A stretch of DNA of 64,000 nucleotides from Mycolicibacter sp. MU0083 (lineage in GTDB: Bacteria > Actinomycetota > Actinomycetes > Mycobacteriales > Mycobacteriaceae): positions 2,666,001 to 2,730,000 of the forward strand of contig NZ_OY726394.1 of the NCBI RefSeq assembly GCF_963378075.1. The letters are read 5' to 3'. The notes below the pieces were generated by a model. The model was not told the DNA's origin. It saw only the letters and a program-made list of their open reading frames with translations, and did not search any database. Of the stretch, positions 41,179 to 50,163 are shown piece after piece (the first letter of the stretch is position 1; each line of letters opens with the position of its first letter). The position numbers were made by a program, and so were the translations under genes.

Positions 41179-42612
41179 ATGGACGTCACCGTCGTCGGTA
41201 GTGGACCCAACGGCCTGGCCGCCGCAGTCATCTGCGCCCGCGCCGGCCTGTCGGTACAGGTTTTGGAAGCCCAACCCACCTTCGGCGGCGGGGCCCGCAC
41301 CGCCGCCGATCCGGAGTTCTCCGGCGTCTCCCACGACATCTGCTCGGCGGTGCATCCCCTGGCGCTGGCTTCGCCGTTCTTCACCGAATTCGACCTGGCC
41401 GCCCGTGGTGTGCAGGTCAACGCCCCGGAGGTCTCCTACGGCAATCCGCTGGACGACGGGCCGGCCGCGATCGCCTACCGGGACCTGGACCGCACCTGCG
41501 CGGAACTGCAGGACGGTTCGTCATGGAAGCGGTTGATGGGGCCGCTGGTCGCCGACAGTGCCGCAGTGGTGCGGTTCCTGCTCGGTGACAAGCGGTCGGT
41601 CCCCTCGGGATTGACCACGGTCGCCCGCTTGGGACTGCGAATGGCCGGGCAGGCGGGGCCGGCTTGGAACGCGGCGCTGACGGGCGACGACGCACGTGCG
41701 TTGTATACCGGCGTTGCCGCCCACACGATCTCGCGACTGCCCTCGGTGACCTCAGCCGGCGCGGGCATGATGCTGGCGACTCTGGGTCATACCGTCGGCT
41801 GGCCGATCCCGGTCGGCGGCAGCCAGGCGATCACCGATGCCCTCATCGCCGACCTGATCGCACACGGTGGCGAACTGGCCGCCGATACGCCGGTGTCCAC
41901 GCCACCCGGCGGGGTGGTGTTGTTCGATACCGCACCGACGGCATTGCTGTCGATCTACGGCGACGCATTACCCACTCGGTACGCAAAAGCATTGGGGCGC
42001 TATCGATTCGGCTCGGCCGCCGCCAAAGTCGATTTCGTGCTCTCCGGCGAGGTGCCCTGGTCCGATCCGCGCCTGGCGACAACCCCCACCCTGCATCTCG
42101 GCGGCAACCGCCAACAAATGGCACAAGCCGAGGCCGACGTCGCCGCCGGTCGGCACGCTCAGCGGCCGATGGTCCTGGCTGCGCTACCGCACCTGGTCGA
42201 CCCCGGCCGGATCGACGCCGGCGGCAGACGGCCGATGTGGGCCTACGCCCACGTTCCCGCCGGCTCCACGGTCGACCAGGCCGAAGCGGTCACCGCCACC
42301 ATCGAGCGCTTCGCTCCCGGATTCCGCGACATCGTGGTCGCGGTGCGGTCGATACCGGCAGCCGGACTGACTCACCACAATGCCAACTACGTCGGCGGCG
42401 ACATCGCCGCGGGCGGCAACAACGCGTGGCGGGCCATCACCGGACCGACACCGCGGATCGACCCGTGGACGACCCCGATTCCCGGCGTGTATCTGTGCTC
42501 GGCGGCCACACCACCCGGTGCCGGCGTGCACGGAATGGCCGGATATTACGCCGCCCGCACCGTGTTGCGCCGCGAGTTCGGCATTCGCCAGCTGCCGAAT
42601 CTGGCCCCATGA
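41179..42612 (+). CDS. FAD-dependent phytoene-dehydrogenase-like oxidoreductase (Rv2997-like)
   Basis: A 477-residue flavoprotein of the phytoene desaturase/amine oxidase superfamily. The N-terminal dinucleotide fold is VVGSGPNGLAAAVICARAG with acidic LEAQ ending strand 2, followed by FGGGART. The C-terminal FAD motif is GVYLCSAATPPGAGVHGMAGYYAA. The position and the opening MDVTVVGSGPNGLA match Rv2997 as I recall it. The substrate is unknown; no carotenoid genes are nearby. ATG 41179 is chosen because upstream codons run back through the hairpin at 41088-41133. Confidence 0.88.
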   Translation: MDVTVVGSGPNGLAAAVICARAGLSVQVLEAQPTFGGGARTAADPEFSGVSHDICSAVHPLALASPFFTEFDLAARGVQVNAPEVSYGNPLDDGPAAIAYRDLDRTCAELQDGSSWKRLMGPLVADSAAVVRFLLGDKRSVPSGLTTVARLGLRMAGQAGPAWNAALTGDDARALYTGVAAHTISRLPSVTSAGAGMMLATLGHTVGWPIPVGGSQAITDALIADLIAHGGELAADTPVSTPPGGVVLFDTAPTALLSIYGDALPTRYAKALGRYRFGSAAAKVDFVLSGEVPWSDPRLATTPTLHLGGNRQQMAQAEADVAAGRHAQRPMVLAALPHLVDPGRIDAGGRRPMWAYAHVPAGSTVDQAEAVTATIERFAPGFRDIVVAVRSIPAAGLTHHNANYVGGDIAAGGNNAWRAITGPTPRIDPWTTPIPGVYLCSAATPPGAGVHGMAGYYAARTVLRREFGIRQLPNLAP

Positions 42613-42801
42613 AGGCCGCGAAATGATATCCCCGCGGGCACACATAGATACCCGATGAACTTGCCTTTTTCGTAGATCGCCAGATATTTCCCAGGCAACT
42701 AACGACTTACTGTCAGGTTTGCTGTAGTCTCTGCCTCACTTGTGGCGGAGGGCACAAATCTCTCCGGGGGTGTCACGGGTCACAACCCTAAGGAGAGAAC
42801 C
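42613..42801 (+). promoter_or_regulatory. Upstream region of the small repeat protein
   Basis: 189 bp with an AT-rich first half. TAGTCT at 42725-42730 is a reasonable -10 box without a clear -35. The following leader includes a short GGGT-CACA-ACCC hairpin near 42777-42788 and ends in AGGAGAG before ATG 42802. Confidence 0.35.
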
Positions 42802-43398
42802 ATGCATGCCAGTCTTCGCCCGCTCGCTCTGGCCGGTGCCGCGATCATCGGCGCCGGGGCGATTGCCGCCACGCCCGTGGTGGTCACACCGGCGAGCCCC
42901 CCGATAGCGGCCATTACGCTGACCGCCGACGCCGGCGGGGCGTTCGACGGATTGGTCGACGCCTTCACCGGCTTCGACTTCGCCGGCATCTTCAGCGGCA
43001 TCAGCGACTTCCTCGCCGACTTCGACCTGGCCGGCATCTTCAGTGGCATCAGCGACTTCTTCGTCGGCATCGTCGACGGGATCACCGACTTCTTCGCCGA
43101 GTTCGACTTCGCCAGCATCTTCAGCAGCATCACCGAGATGCTGGCCAACATCGACCTGTCGGGCATCTTCACCGGCTTCGCCGATCTGCTGTCGAACATC
43201 GACTTCGCCAGCATCTTCGACGGCTTGGTCGACATGCTGGCCAGCATCGACCTATCGGACATATTCGCCAACTTCGACCTGTCCGACATGTTCGCCAACA
43301 TCGACCTGTCCGACATCTTCGCCAACATCGATCTCTCCGGAATCTTCGCCAACATCGACCTGTCGGGCATGCTCGACGGTTTGCTCGGCGGCCTCTAG
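42802..43398 (+). CDS. Small secreted protein with 16- and 9-residue Ile/Phe-Asp repeats
   Basis: A 198-residue protein. Residues 1-35 form a signal peptide like those of the GjpA-like proteins (LRPLALAGAAIIGAG, AIAATPV). Residues 58-148 are about five copies of a 16-residue unit of the form [F/I]D[F/L][A/S]xIFxxIxxxLAx, one copy carrying an 11-residue insertion. Residues 149-193 are five head-to-tail 9-residue units IDLSDIFAN with few changes. The product is strongly acidic and strongly hydrophobic, with Asp every unit. No known family was recognised. The ribosome-binding site AGGAGAG supports ATG 42802. It is followed by a strong terminator. Confidence 0.8.
   Translation: MHASLRPLALAGAAIIGAGAIAATPVVVTPASPPIAAITLTADAGGAFDGLVDAFTGFDFAGIFSGISDFLADFDLAGIFSGISDFFVGIVDGITDFFAEFDFASIFSSITEMLANIDLSGIFTGFADLLSNIDFASIFDGLVDMLASIDLSDIFANFDLSDMFANIDLSDIFANIDLSGIFANIDLSGMLDGLLGGL
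42973..43380 (+). repeat. In-frame coding repeats (48-bp then 27-bp units)
   Basis: The repeat part of the secreted protein. Units of 48 bp start at 42973, 43102, 43150 and 43198, with one of 81 bp at 43021. Five 27-bp units then run from 43246 to 43380, built around ATCGACCTGTCC and TTCGCCAAC. The 27-bp units are nearly identical and could change copy number by slippage. Confidence 0.85.
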
Positions 43399-43419
43399 GC
43401 CCACCCACCGGCGAAAGAC

Positions 43420-43450
43420 GAGGGGCCCCTTCCGCGGGAAGGGGCCCCTC
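43420..43450. terminator. Bidirectional terminator between repeat protein and ilvC
   Basis: A perfect 14-bp stem (arms 43420-43433 and 43437-43450, GAGGGGCCCC...) with loop GCG between convergent genes. The right arm is followed by TCTACTTTCC. It should end both the repeat-protein and ilvC transcripts. Confidence 0.85.
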
Positions 43451-43508
43451 TCTACTTTCCTGTTGCGGCGGCGCCGACGGCTACCGCGACAAGTTCGAAG
43501 GCTCGATA

Positions 43509-44531
<1,023 letters not shown>

Positions 44532-44563
44532 CTAACTATCTCTACTGGCTATTTCTGGGGGGA

Positions 44564-45076
44564 CTATTTGGTGGTGCCGATGCCGCGCGGACCGCGAGAC
44601 AACGATACGAGACCCGATTGGACGATTTCGCGGATGCCATAGGGCTCCAGCACGCGCAGCAGTGCATCGAACTTGGCCGGTGTACCGGTGGCCTCGATGA
44701 TCAACGATTCCGGAGAGACATCGATCACCCTGGCGCGGAACAGGTTCACGGCCTCGACGATCTGGCCACGGGTACCCGCGTCGGCGCGGACCTTGATCAG
44801 CGCGATCTCGCGCGAGACCGAGTTGTCCTCTTCCTGCTCGACGATCTTGATGACGTTGATCAGCTTGTTGAGCTGCTTGGTGATCTGCTCGAGCGGGGTG
44901 TCCTCCACCGAGACGACGATCGTCATCCGCGACATGTTCTTCGTCTCGGTGGCACCGACCGCCAGCGACTCGATGTTGAAGCCGCGTCGCGAGAACAGCG
45001 CCGCCACCCGGGCAAGCACACCGGGCTTGTCTTCGACGAGCACCGAAAGCGTGTGGGTCTTCCAGCCTGTCGCCAT
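44564..45076 (-). CDS. ilvN: Acetolactate synthase small (regulatory) subunit
   Basis: The ACT-domain regulatory subunit conferring valine feedback on IlvB. It has 170 residues: N-terminal ACT domain THTLSVLVEDKPGVLARV with RRGFNIESLAVG, and the C-terminal ALS-SS domain ending SLSRGPRGIG. The start is either ATG 45076 (stop/start overlap TGATG with ilvB) or GTG 45079; ATG is preferred. The overlap couples its translation to ilvB. Confidence 0.96.
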   Translation of the reverse strand: MATGWKTHTLSVLVEDKPGVLARVAALFSRRGFNIESLAVGATETKNMSRMTIVVSVEDTPLEQITKQLNKLINVIKIVEQEEDNSVSREIALIKVRADAGTRGQIVEAVNLFRARVIDVSPESLIIEATGTPAKFDALLRVLEPYGIREIVQSGLVSLSRGPRGIGTTK

Positions 45077-46956
45077 CACGCGTGCCCCTCGTTGTCGTCG
45101 TCGTCGAACAGCGGCCGGATGCCGCGTGCCGCCTGGATCTCATCATTGCTGGTGCCGGCGGCCACCATCGGCCACACCTGCGCGTCGGCGCCGACGACGA
45201 ACTCGACCATCACCGGCCGGTCGTTGATCGCCCGCGCCTGGTTGATCACGGCTTCGACATCTTCCTCACGTTCGCAACGCAATCCGACACAGCCGAGAGC
45301 CTCGGCCAGCATCACGAAGTCCGGGATGCGACGGGAGTGGGTGGCCAGATCTGTCTGTGAGTAGCGCTCCCCGTAGAACAGGGTCTGCCACTGGCGCACC
45401 ATGCCCAGGTTGCCGTTGTTGATCAACGCCACCTTGATCGGAATGCCCTCGATGGCGCAGGTGGCCAGTTCCTGGTTGGTCATCTGGAAGCAGCCGTCGC
45501 CGTCGACCGCCCACACCTCGGCGTCCGGGCGGCCCATCTTGGCCCCCATCGCCGCGGGGATCGCAAAGCCCATGGTGCCCAGGCCTCCGGAGTTCAGCCA
45601 CGTGCGCGGGTTCTCGTACTTCACGAACTGCGCGGCCCACATCTGGTGCTGGCCGACGCCGGCGACGTAGAGCGCCTCGGGTCCGGCGATGCGGCCCAAC
45701 GTCTCGATCACGTACTCCGGCGACAGGCTGCCGTCGCTCTGCGGGCCGTAGCTCAACGGGTAGGTCGAGCGGACGTCATCGAGGTAAGCCCACCAGTCGG
45801 CCAACTCCAACGACAGTTCGCCGCGCCGAAGCACCTCGAGCAACTCGGTGATGACGGCCTTGACGTCACCCACGATCGGGACGTCGGCGTGCCGGTTCTT
45901 GCCGATCTCGGCCGGGTCGATGTCGGCGTGAATCACCTTGGCCTCGGGGGCGAACGAGTCCAACTGCCCGGTGACCCGGTCGTCGAACCGGGCACCGAGG
46001 GTGATCAGCAGATCGGAGCGCTGCAACCCCGCCACCGCCGCGACGGTGCCGTGCATGCCGGGCATACCCAGATGCTGGCGGTGACTGTCGGGGAACGCGC
46101 CGCGCGCCATCAAGGTGGTGACCACCGGGATGCCGGTCAACTCGGCCAGCTCGGCCAGTTCGGCACAGGCGTCGCCGCGGATCACACCACCGCCGACATA
46201 CAACACCGGCCGGGTCGCGGCGGAGATCAGCTTGGCGGCCTCGCGGACCTGACGGCTGTGCGGCTTGGTGGTGGGCTTGTAGCCGGGCAGGTCCAGTCGC
46301 GGCGGCCAGGCGAACGTGCACTGCCCCTGCAACAGATCCTTGGGGATGTCGACGAGAACCGCCCCGGGCCTTCCGCTCGCCGCGATGTGGAACGCCTCGG
46401 CGATCACCCGCGGGATGTCGTCGCCGTTGCGGACCAGGAAGTTGTGCTTGGTGATCGGCATGGTGATGCCGGAGATGTCGGCCTCTTGGAAGGCGTCGGT
46501 ACCGATCAGCTGGCGACCGACCTGACCGGTGATCGCGACCACCGGGATCGAGTCCATCTGCGCATCGGCCAACGGAGTCACCAGGTTGGTGGCACCCGGT
46601 CCCGACGTGGCCATCATGACGCCGACCCGGCCGGTGGCGTGGGCGTAGCCGCTGGCGGCATGCCCGGCGCCCTGCTCATGGCGGACCAGTACGTGGCGCA
46701 GCTTCTTGGAATCGAACAGCGGGTCATAGACCGGCAGCACGGCGCCGCCGGGGATGCCGAAGATCACATCGACATCGAGTTCCTCCAGCGACCGGATCAC
46801 CGACTGGGCACCGGTCATCTGCTCCGGCGCAACGCGCTTGGCGGGCGACTTGGCCTGGGCCGTCGCCTCGTCGGTGGTCTTGGCGGCGGCCGAAGTCCCG
46901 CCGGCCGGCTGAGCATCTGCCGACCGCTCCGGCGGTCGCGTGGTGGGTGCGCTCAC
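45076..46956 (-). CDS. ilvB: Acetolactate synthase large (catalytic) subunit
   Basis: A thiamine-diphosphate enzyme making acetolactate or acetohydroxybutyrate. It has 626 residues: a variable N-terminal tail, then [21 protein letters not shown], catalytic Glu in [15 protein letters not shown], and ThDP/Mg motif [14 protein letters not shown] with [14 protein letters not shown] 46956 is preceded by AGAGGAAA and gives the expected VSAPT start; the frame upstream runs through the attenuator. It is controlled by the leader at 47006-47151. Confidence 0.96.
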   Translation of the reverse strand: MSAPTTRPPERSADAQPAGGTSAAAKTTDEATAQAKSPAKRVAPEQMTGAQSVIRSLEELDVDVIFGIPGGAVLPVYDPLFDSKKLRHVLVRHEQGAGHAASGYAHATGRVGVMMATSGPGATNLVTPLADAQMDSIPVVAITGQVGRQLIGTDAFQEADISGITMPITKHNFLVRNGDDIPRVIAEAFHIAASGRPGAVLVDIPKDLLQGQCTFAWPPRLDLPGYKPTTKPHSRQVREAAKLISAATRPVLYVGGGVIRGDACAELAELAELTGIPVVTTLMARGAFPDSHRQHLGMPGMHGTVAAVAGLQRSDLLITLGARFDDRVTGQLDSFAPEAKVIHADIDPAEIGKNRHADVPIVGDVKAVITELLEVLRRGELSLELADWWAYLDDVRSTYPLSYGPQSDGSLSPEYVIETLGRIAGPEALYVAGVGQHQMWAAQFVKYENPRTWLNSGGLGTMGFAIPAAMGAKMGRPDAEVWAVDGDGCFQMTNQELATCAIEGIPIKVALINNGNLGMVRQWQTLFYGERYSQTDLATHSRRIPDFVMLAEALGCVGLRCEREEDVEAVINQARAINDRPVMVEFVVGADAQVWPMVAAGTSNDEIQAARGIRPLFDDDDNEGHA

Positions 46957-47005
46957 GGTTTCCTCTTTGTCTTCGACGACTGTGTCTTTGGGCACTGGTG
47001 GCAAC

Positions 47006-47042
47006 AAAAAACCCCCGCCAGCTCAGCTGCTGCACGAGGGTT
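47006..47042 (-). terminator. Intrinsic terminator of the ilvB leader (attenuator)
   Basis: On the minus strand AACCCTCG (47042-47035) pairs with CGGGGGTT (47017-47010), eight pairs with one G-T, followed by a run of six T (47011-47006). It lies inside the transcribed leader, 50 bp before the ilvB GTG, so it must be bypassed for ilvB expression. T-tracts of this kind are uncommon in this high-GC window. Confidence 0.8.
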
Positions 47043-47082
47043 GCGCGTCGGTGGTTGCGAGTTCAGGCAACAACCAACGCGC
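47043..47082 (-). promoter_or_regulatory. Leader hairpin overlapping the ilv leader peptide
   Basis: On the minus strand GCGCGTTGGTTGTTGC (47082-47067) pairs with GCAACCACCGACGCGC (47058-47043): 15 of 16 positions pair (one G-T) around an 8-nt loop. The 5' arm is the last part of the leader-peptide coding sequence, so a ribosome stalled on its valine codons would break this hairpin. It directly abuts the terminator. I did not find a clear competing antiterminator by eye. Confidence 0.7.
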
Positions 47083-47113
47083 AGTGGGCTACTACGAGCA
47101 TGCCGTTGTCCAT
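47063..47113 (-). CDS. ilvB leader peptide (Leu/Val-rich)
   Basis: A 16-codon frame reading MDNGMLVVAHCALVVA, then TGA. Leu-Val-Val occurs twice, giving six branched-chain codons in 16. The ATG at 47113 lies 8 bp after the -10 box, so it is probably translated from a leaderless mRNA; an internal ATG at 47101 is in frame. Too short for routine gene finding. This is the expected sensor of a branched-chain amino acid attenuator, as known for ilvBNC of Corynebacterium glutamicum. Confidence 0.8.
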   Translation of the reverse strand: MDNGMLVVAHCALVVA

Positions 47114-47121
47114 AGCAGACG

Positions 47122-47151
47122 ACGGTAGCCGCTGCACCATCCCAGCGTCAA
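47122..47151 (-). promoter_or_regulatory. ilvB operon promoter
   Basis: On the minus strand TTGACG (47151-47146) and TACCGT (47127-47122) are separated by 18 bp. The predicted start site coincides with or just precedes the leader ATG at 47113. The -35 box is 12 bp from the stop of the upstream gene. Confidence 0.75.
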
Positions 47152-47163
47152 ATGAGCGAGCGC

Positions 47164-48021
47164 TCAGCTCAAATGGCCGACCAGTGTTCCTTGCTCACCG
47201 AACAGCTCCGCCTCCCAGCGCTCGAGCAGCGCGGTGTTGTCGTGGTCGTCCGGATGAAAGCCGGGCCGTAGGTAGTCGCCCAGGCGACGAAAGACGTCTC
47301 GGGTCAGGAACGGCGAGTGCCGCAGTGCGGCGAAGCTACGGATGAGCCGCACCGGGTGGTAGGCCGCCGGATCCGCCAGCAGCGACAAGATGGTGTTCAG
47401 CGACACCGCCATCGGGAAGGTGAACCGAATGATCCGCATCGTGCGGATCCGCCGGGCCTCATCGCCACCGACGGCCCGGTAGACGTCGAAGGCGACCGAG
47501 CGGTGCTCGGACTCCTCGATGGCATGCCACAGCAGCATGGACCGCACCTCCGAGGTGCCCAGCAGAGCCTGGGCACGCTCGTCGGTGAGCAGGGTCTCGG
47601 CGAACACCGCGGTGAAATGTTCGAGGGCAGCGGTGATCGCCAGACAGGTCAGCGGGGAGAATCGCCGTTCGATGGCCCGCTGGCGCCGGTTCACCAGCCG
47701 GTCGATCCGGTGGGTGGGGTATCCCATCTGCTGGAGTCGCTCGTTGAGTGCGCGGTGCTCGCGACCGTGCGTCACCTCTTGCCCGATGAATCCCTTGACC
47801 TGTTCTTTGAGCACCGGATCGGTGATCTGGTCGGCGTAGCGACGCACCGAACGGATGAAGAAATCTTCGCCTTCGGGGAACACCGCCGACAGGTGGGCGA
47901 TCATGTGACTCATCACCAGGTCGCCCTTGACGAAGTGCCGTTGCAGGGAAGCCACCGGGTAGTTGAAACGGATGCGGCGCGGCTGTACCGCTGCGGTGCC
48001 GCGCTGGTTTTCGGCGGTCAT
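47164..48021 (-). CDS. Predicted metal-dependent hydrolase (PF10118/COG3687 type)
   Basis: A 285-residue helical protein with a ferritin-like pattern of metal ligands: QEVTHGREH (Glu82, His85, His89), EHFTAVFAE (about 134-142) and HAIEESEHRSVAFDVY (His166, Glu169, His173). NYPVASLQRHF and FPEGEDFFIRSVRRY fit the PF10118 family as I know it. The activity is unknown; a di-iron oxygenase-like centre is as likely as a hydrolase. Its ATG overlaps the TetR stop (ATGA), so it is probably the gene controlled by that repressor. Confidence 0.82.
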   Translation of the reverse strand: MTAENQRGTAAVQPRRIRFNYPVASLQRHFVKGDLVMSHMIAHLSAVFPEGEDFFIRSVRRYADQITDPVLKEQVKGFIGQEVTHGREHRALNERLQQMGYPTHRIDRLVNRRQRAIERRFSPLTCLAITAALEHFTAVFAETLLTDERAQALLGTSEVRSMLLWHAIEESEHRSVAFDVYRAVGGDEARRIRTMRIIRFTFPMAVSLNTILSLLADPAAYHPVRLIRSFAALRHSPFLTRDVFRRLGDYLRPGFHPDDHDNTALLERWEAELFGEQGTLVGHLS

Positions 48022-48680
48022 GGCTCCCCCTCGGGCTGTGGTTCGTCTTGTCGGGTCGGCAGGCCGGCCACCAGTGGCCGGGCCAGCACTTTGAAGGCGT
48101 CGAGGATCTCGGCGGTGTCCAGCGGTTCGTATCCGGCGATCGATCGCGACATCGCCAGGCCGTTCATCAGCGCGAAGGTCATCTGCGGGCCGATGCGCGA
48201 CGGCTTGGTCTCGGTACCGGCCGCTTCCGCCGACGCCAACAACTCGGCGTATACCCGGTCGCAGGCCGCCGAGAACTGCCGATCGGTTTCGATCACCGCG
48301 GGCGCCAGATCGGGGTCGGTGCGGGCGGCCACCCACAGTTCGTGCGATGCGGTGAAAGTCGGGCCGGAATACATCGACCACAACAGGTCGATGGCCTCGT
48401 CGAGCTTGTCGGTCGCCGAATCCAGTCCCGAGATCAGCACCTCGAACTCTTCGATGCGACGGTTCAGCGCGAACTCGATGGCGGCGGTCAGCAGACCGAT
48501 CTTCGTCGGGAAATGCCCTTGCAGCGCCCCCACCGACATGCCGGCACGGCGAGCCACCTCGGTGGTGGTCGTCCCCTTGAAACCCACCTCCACCAGCGCA
48601 TCGAGCGTCGCCTCCAGCAATGCGCGCCGCGTCTCGGCGGTGCGCTCCGCCTGAGTTCGCCGGGGCTTGGTCGGTGGCAT
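48018..48680 (-). CDS. TetR-family transcriptional regulator
   Basis: A 220-residue TetR protein with helix-turn-helix at about residues 18-62 (LLEATLDALVEVGFKGTTTTEVARRAGMSVGALQGHFPTK in segments) and a ligand domain resembling lipid-responsive TetR_C types. It forms a two-gene operon with the PF10118 gene. I use ATG 48680 (MPPTKPRRTQAERT); an upstream in-frame ATG would read through the AT-rich operator. It is not in the corresponding H37Rv interval as I recall it. Confidence 0.85.
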   Translation of the reverse strand: MPPTKPRRTQAERTAETRRALLEATLDALVEVGFKGTTTTEVARRAGMSVGALQGHFPTKIGLLTAAIEFALNRRIEEFEVLISGLDSATDKLDEAIDLLWSMYSGPTFTASHELWVAARTDPDLAPAVIETDRQFSAACDRVYAELLASAEAAGTETKPSRIGPQMTFALMNGLAMSRSIAGYEPLDTAEILDAFKVLARPLVAGLPTRQDEPQPEGEP

Positions 48681-48702
48681 GCGCCCATGATGCAGCAGAT
48701 AA

Positions 48703-48723
48703 AATAAGTAGTCAATATTTATT
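48703..48723. promoter_or_regulatory. AT-rich inverted repeat upstream of the TetR operon
   Basis: AATAAGT-AGTCAAT-ATTTATT pairs at six of seven arm positions and stands out as an AT island in GC-rich DNA. On the minus strand it overlaps TTGACT, a likely -35 box, 23 bp before the regulator's ATG. A good autoregulatory operator candidate. Confidence 0.5.
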
Positions 48724-48783
48724 GTTGCCGCGCCGTCGGCCACCCACGATTCCGCGTCACCGGCATCGCGATGACATCATGCG

Positions 48784-49176
48784 GTGGTGGCGTCTCCATC
48801 ACCCGAATCCGCACCCTTGGTGATCCGCATTTCGCCGATGGCCCACTTCGCGGTCGGTTTCCTGACCCTGGGCCTACTGGTCCCCGTGTTGACCTGGCCC
48901 TGGTCCGCGCCACTACTGGCGTTACCGGTGCTGCTATCGGTACTGATCGCCCGCTGGCGAACCGTTGCCGACGCGCAGCGTGTCACCGCGCGGACGCTAC
49001 TGGGCAGCCGATCGGTGAACTGGGACGACATCGCCGGGCTGGGATTCACCCGGGGATCGTGGGCGCTGGCGCACCTGAACGACGGCGGGACGCTGCGGTT
49101 GCCCGCGGTGAGCTTCGCGACCCTGCCGCTGCTGACCGAGGCCAGCGGAGGACGGGTGCCCAACCCCTATCGCTGA
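48784..49176 (+). CDS. cfp6: PH-domain membrane protein, CFP-6-like (Rv3004)
   Basis: A 130-residue protein with two transmembrane helices (about residues 20-57) followed by a small beta-rich bacterial PH domain: RTVADAQRVTARTLLGSRSVNWDDIAGL, ending RVPNPYR. It matches low-molecular-weight antigen CFP-6 of M. tuberculosis as I recall it. GTG 48784 keeps the RISPMAHF segment in frame as in other PH-domain proteins; ATG 48838 is the start used in older annotations. No strong ribosome-binding site is visible. Function unknown. Confidence 0.82.
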   Translation: MVASPSPESAPLVIRISPMAHFAVGFLTLGLLVPVLTWPWSAPLLALPVLLSVLIARWRTVADAQRVTARTLLGSRSVNWDDIAGLGFTRGSWALAHLNDGGTLRLPAVSFATLPLLTEASGGRVPNPYR

Positions 49177-49205
49177 TCGGGCGGCGGCACAGCGCCGCCC
49201 GGGCG

Positions 49206-50021
49206 TCAGCCGAGCGGGTTGGTCCCGTTGAGGAAGACCCACATCGCGATGCCGCCGGCGATGCCGATCACCAACGCCGCGATGGAACCGATGAAGGGAC
49301 GCCGGGCCCAGCCGCGGTCACCGTCGAGCCCGTACCGGCCGGGACCGACCAGGATGATCGCCACCGCCACCACGATCAGGACGACGTGATACTCGTGGCC
49401 GTCCGGCAGGAACAGGCCGAAGCGACCCTCGTTCTGCGAGGCGACCCCGGCGAGCACGCCGTTGATGAAGTACGCCAGCGCCCCGGCCGCTGCCAGCGGC
49501 GTGAACAGGCCCAGTACCAGCAACAATCCGGCCGCGATCTGGCCGCCGCCCGCGGCATAGGTCAGGATGTCGGCGTGCTGATAGCCGGCCTCGGCGATGG
49601 CGTGCTTCACGCCGGTTACTCCTCGACCGCCCCACCACCCGAACAGTTGACGCAGGCCGTGGGCGACGAGCAGCACACCCAGGCCCGTCCGCAGGATCAG
49701 TAAGCCGAGATCCTGGGTGCCGCGCCGGTCCAGCGCGCGAAAGGGCTCATCCGCATCGCCGGCCGCGGCGCTCGGACCTCCGACACGCCCGGGGCTCGCC
49801 TGCGGTTCGGCGTAGGGCAGCGGACTGTAGCCCCCCGCCATGGCGCCGGAACCCGTCGGGTCGTAGGCCGGAATCGCGGCGGTCTCGAAATCGCCGGTGT
49901 AGCTCGCCGATGGCATGTCGTCCTCTGGATCTACCAGGTGCGCCGAGTTGGGGCGCCCCCTGTCTGAGTCGGTGGTCCCACCCGGCCGACGCCAGCGTGC
50001 GCCCTCCCCATCACTGGTCAC
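49206..50021 (-). CDS. DoxX-family membrane protein (Rv3005c-like)
   Basis: A 271-residue protein: a 95-residue polar, proline-rich cytoplasmic N-terminus, then a four-helix DoxX domain (LGLLILRTGLGVLLVAHGLRQLFGWWGG, AAGLLLVLGLFTPLAAAGAL, DGHEYHVVLIVVAVAIILVGPGRY in segments). In M. tuberculosis DoxX (Rv3005c) joins SodA and SseA in a membrane oxidoreductase complex against oxidative and thiol stress. GTG 50021 retains the conserved EDDMPSASYTGDFET segment. It is convergent with the CFP-6-like gene. Confidence 0.9.
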   Translation of the reverse strand: MTSDGEGARWRRPGGTTDSDRGRPNSAHLVDPEDDMPSASYTGDFETAAIPAYDPTGSGAMAGGYSPLPYAEPQASPGRVGGPSAAAGDADEPFRALDRRGTQDLGLLILRTGLGVLLVAHGLRQLFGWWGGRGVTGVKHAIAEAGYQHADILTYAAGGGQIAAGLLLVLGLFTPLAAAGALAYFINGVLAGVASQNEGRFGLFLPDGHEYHVVLIVVAVAIILVGPGRYGLDGDRGWARRPFIGSIAALVIGIAGGIAMWVFLNGTNPLG

Positions 50022-50163
50022 CCTGCCAGGGTAAGGGCAACCTCGGCGGGATTGGGGATTTGAACCGCTTCGTTAGCGAATCGAATCCGACACGGGCCAA
50101 CCCCACGCGATGTCACCGTGGGCCTCGTGGCGCCCCCGACTCGCTATACGTAACCTGACGGGC

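Noticed and set aside
42973..43380. CRISPR or tandem non-coding repeat array
   Set aside because: The repeats are in frame, have no unique spacers and encode a consistent peptide unit.
42802..43398. PE_PGRS-type repeat protein
   Set aside because: It lacks a PE domain and the Gly-Gly-Ala/Asn repeats; the repeats here are Ile/Phe-Asp-based and preceded by a Sec-type signal.
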